Shown: in pieces, positions 31,922-32,879 of the stretch | Numbering within the stretch: position 1 is the stretch's first letter | Layout: every line of letters starts with the position of its first letter | Source: an uncultured Oscillospiraceae bacterium | Lineage (GTDB): Bacteria > Bacillota > Clostridia > Oscillospirales > Oscillospiraceae | DNA: 32,879 nt | Assembly (NCBI GenBank): GCA_947585425.1 | Contig: CANPWZ010000021.1 | Span: 1 to 32,879, forward strand | Direction of reading: 5' to 3' | Program-made: the position numbers and the translations under genes | Notes under the pieces: model-generated | Database searches by the model: none | What the model saw: only the letters and a program-made list of their open reading frames with translations | What the model was told of the DNA's origin: nothing

Positions 31922-32879
31922 GCGCCTTTTGAGGGATCAGAGGAGGAAGGTTGAAACATTGCAATTTGAGTGCCATTCCGAAAAAGGACGCACAAAAACA
32001 GGCCCCCCGAAGCGGACCGAAAATCAAGATTGAAGGTAAGACCTAAGAGGAAACAGGGGTAGTCACAAGATAGCCTTGGCGCTGAAGGATAAAAACGGCC
32101 TCTTCCACAGAGACCTCACGATGCTTGGGCGGGCGGTCCGCATTGCGGTAGAGTTCTGGATTGTAAGGCTCGTTTTTCTTGAGCATATTGTAAATGGCCG
32201 TCAGTAACATCCTGGCAATGGCGATGATTGCTTTCTTGTGCCCCCGGCGTTTTTTTAAAGAGAGGTAACGGTTGCGAACCTCCGGGAACTGCTTGGCGCG
32301 AATGGCGCAAAGGGCACATTGAACCAGTAATGGTTTGATGTAGGCCCCGGCTCTGCCGATTCTGGTGGTTTTCTTCTTCCCGGCACTCTCATTGTTTTGC
32401 GGCGTAAGCCCAGCCCAAGAGCAAAGATGCTTTGAGGTGGGAAACACAGACATATCCACACCGATTTCGGAGATGATGCCGATGGCGGCAAAAGATTGGA
32501 TACCTGGCACCGTCATAACAAGGTTAAGTTGAGGAAGATACTTTTCAGCGGTAGTCAGAATCAGAGACTCCAGATCAAGCTTGCATAGTTCGAGGCTGTC
32601 CATGTGGGAACGGATGATGCGGAGCTTTTCAGCCTGTTCAACACACATTTCTCCGTCCACAGCGGCAAGCACCTGTTCATCAGTTGCTTTCATGCCCTTG
32701 GTGCGGAAGCCGGAAACATCCGTGATTCTCTCGGTTGGATTTTCAAGGATTCTGGCGGTGATAGCCGAAGCGGCCTTGCCGAAGACATCGGAGAACACAT
32801 CATCCAACTTGATGTTGGAGACGGTAAGGCAGTTCTGCGCCCGGTTTTTCTCGCCGGTGGTAAAGTTGGTTAGTTTCCA
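31922..32879 (-). mobile_element. IS110-family insertion sequence (partial)
   Basis: The transposase 3' end and about 120 bp of flanking DNA are visible. IS110 elements have no obvious terminal inverted repeats, so I cannot place the left boundary; it lies somewhere between the terminator ending at 31921 and the stop at 32043. The other end and the likely bridge-RNA region are beyond the window. Confidence 0.6.
32043..32879 (-). CDS. IS110-family transposase, 5'-partial
   Basis: The frame is open to the right edge, so the N-terminal DEDD RuvC-like domain is mostly outside the window; about 278 residues are visible. The Transposase_20 region is clear: [53 protein letters not shown], then [24 protein letters not shown]110 enzymes use a bridge RNA to choose donor and target sites. 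The usual conserved serine-containing segment (NESAG) is present. Base composition is lower in G/C than the neighbouring core genes, fitting an insertion. Confidence 0.9.
   Translation of the reverse strand, partial: WKLTNFTTGEKNRAQNCLTVSNIKLDDVFSDVFGKAASAITARILENPTERITDVSGFRTKGMKATDEQVLAAVDGEMCVEQAEKLRIIRSHMDSLELCKLDLESLILTTAEKYLPQLNLVMTVPGIQSFAAIGIISEIGVDMSVFPTSKHLCSWAGLTPQNNESAGKKKTTRIGRAGAYIKPLLVQCALCAIRAKQFPEVRNRYLSLKKRRGHKKAIIAIARMLLTAIYNMLKKNEPYNPELYRNADRPPKHREVSVEEAVFILQRQGYLVTTPVSS

Overview
The window looks like chromosome from a GC-rich gut Clostridium relative (Oscillospiraceae, Flavonifractor/Lawsonibacter-like). This is an inference from the strongly GC-biased codons, consensus TTGACA/TATAAT promoters, Gram-positive Shine-Dalgarno sites, a TnpV gene and clostridial rubredoxin/ECF/ackA genes; no taxonomic marker was searched.

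Layout. (1) 1-7450 is an accessory island: the 3' part of a very large single-polypeptide restriction-modification enzyme (nuclease remnant, SF2 helicase, N6-adenine methylase), an AT-rich OLD-type ATPase/TOPRIM nuclease gene, a small unknown gene, a secreted stalk-domain protein and a lone TnpV gene, closed by two strong hairpins. (2) 7497-15613 is ordinary chromosomal metabolism: MATE exporter, Nudix hydrolase, a SIMPL/SDR/homocysteine-methyltransferase cluster, ZIP transporter, PHP phosphoesterase, rubredoxin and a secreted D-Ala-D-Ala carboxypeptidase. (3) 15647-16261 holds two converging, terminator-bounded mini-transcription units. Both are preceded by 11-bp-spaced TTCACA-type repeats (PhoB/OmpR-family style). 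One appears to be a small RNA and the other encodes two very basic peptides of 34 and 33 aa. (4) 16340-18513 is an ECF S component divergent from a MocR/PdxR-like regulator that lacks the PLP lysine. (5) 18612-19622 is rplM-rpsI. (6) 19665-23901 pairs a methyltransferase-STAS fusion with a one-polypeptide amino-acid ABC importer whose binding-protein lobes are in inverted order and whose C-terminus looks like a degenerate RsbW-type domain. (7) 23924-27632 is rpmG-secE-nusG-rplK-rplA followed by rplJ-rplL, with a leader attenuator before rpmG and an L10 leader before rplJ; rpoBC does not follow. (8) 27626-31664 holds ruvX, ackA, tmcAL and an inactive rhomboid with a zinc ribbon. (9) 31705-31921 is a complete promoter/32-aa gene/terminator unit, and 32043 to the edge is an IS110-family transposase.

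The most unusual parts are the facing mini-units of region 3, the ABC/STAS pair of region 6, and the restriction enzyme/OLD pair at the left edge. All functional links between these genes are inferences from sequence and position.
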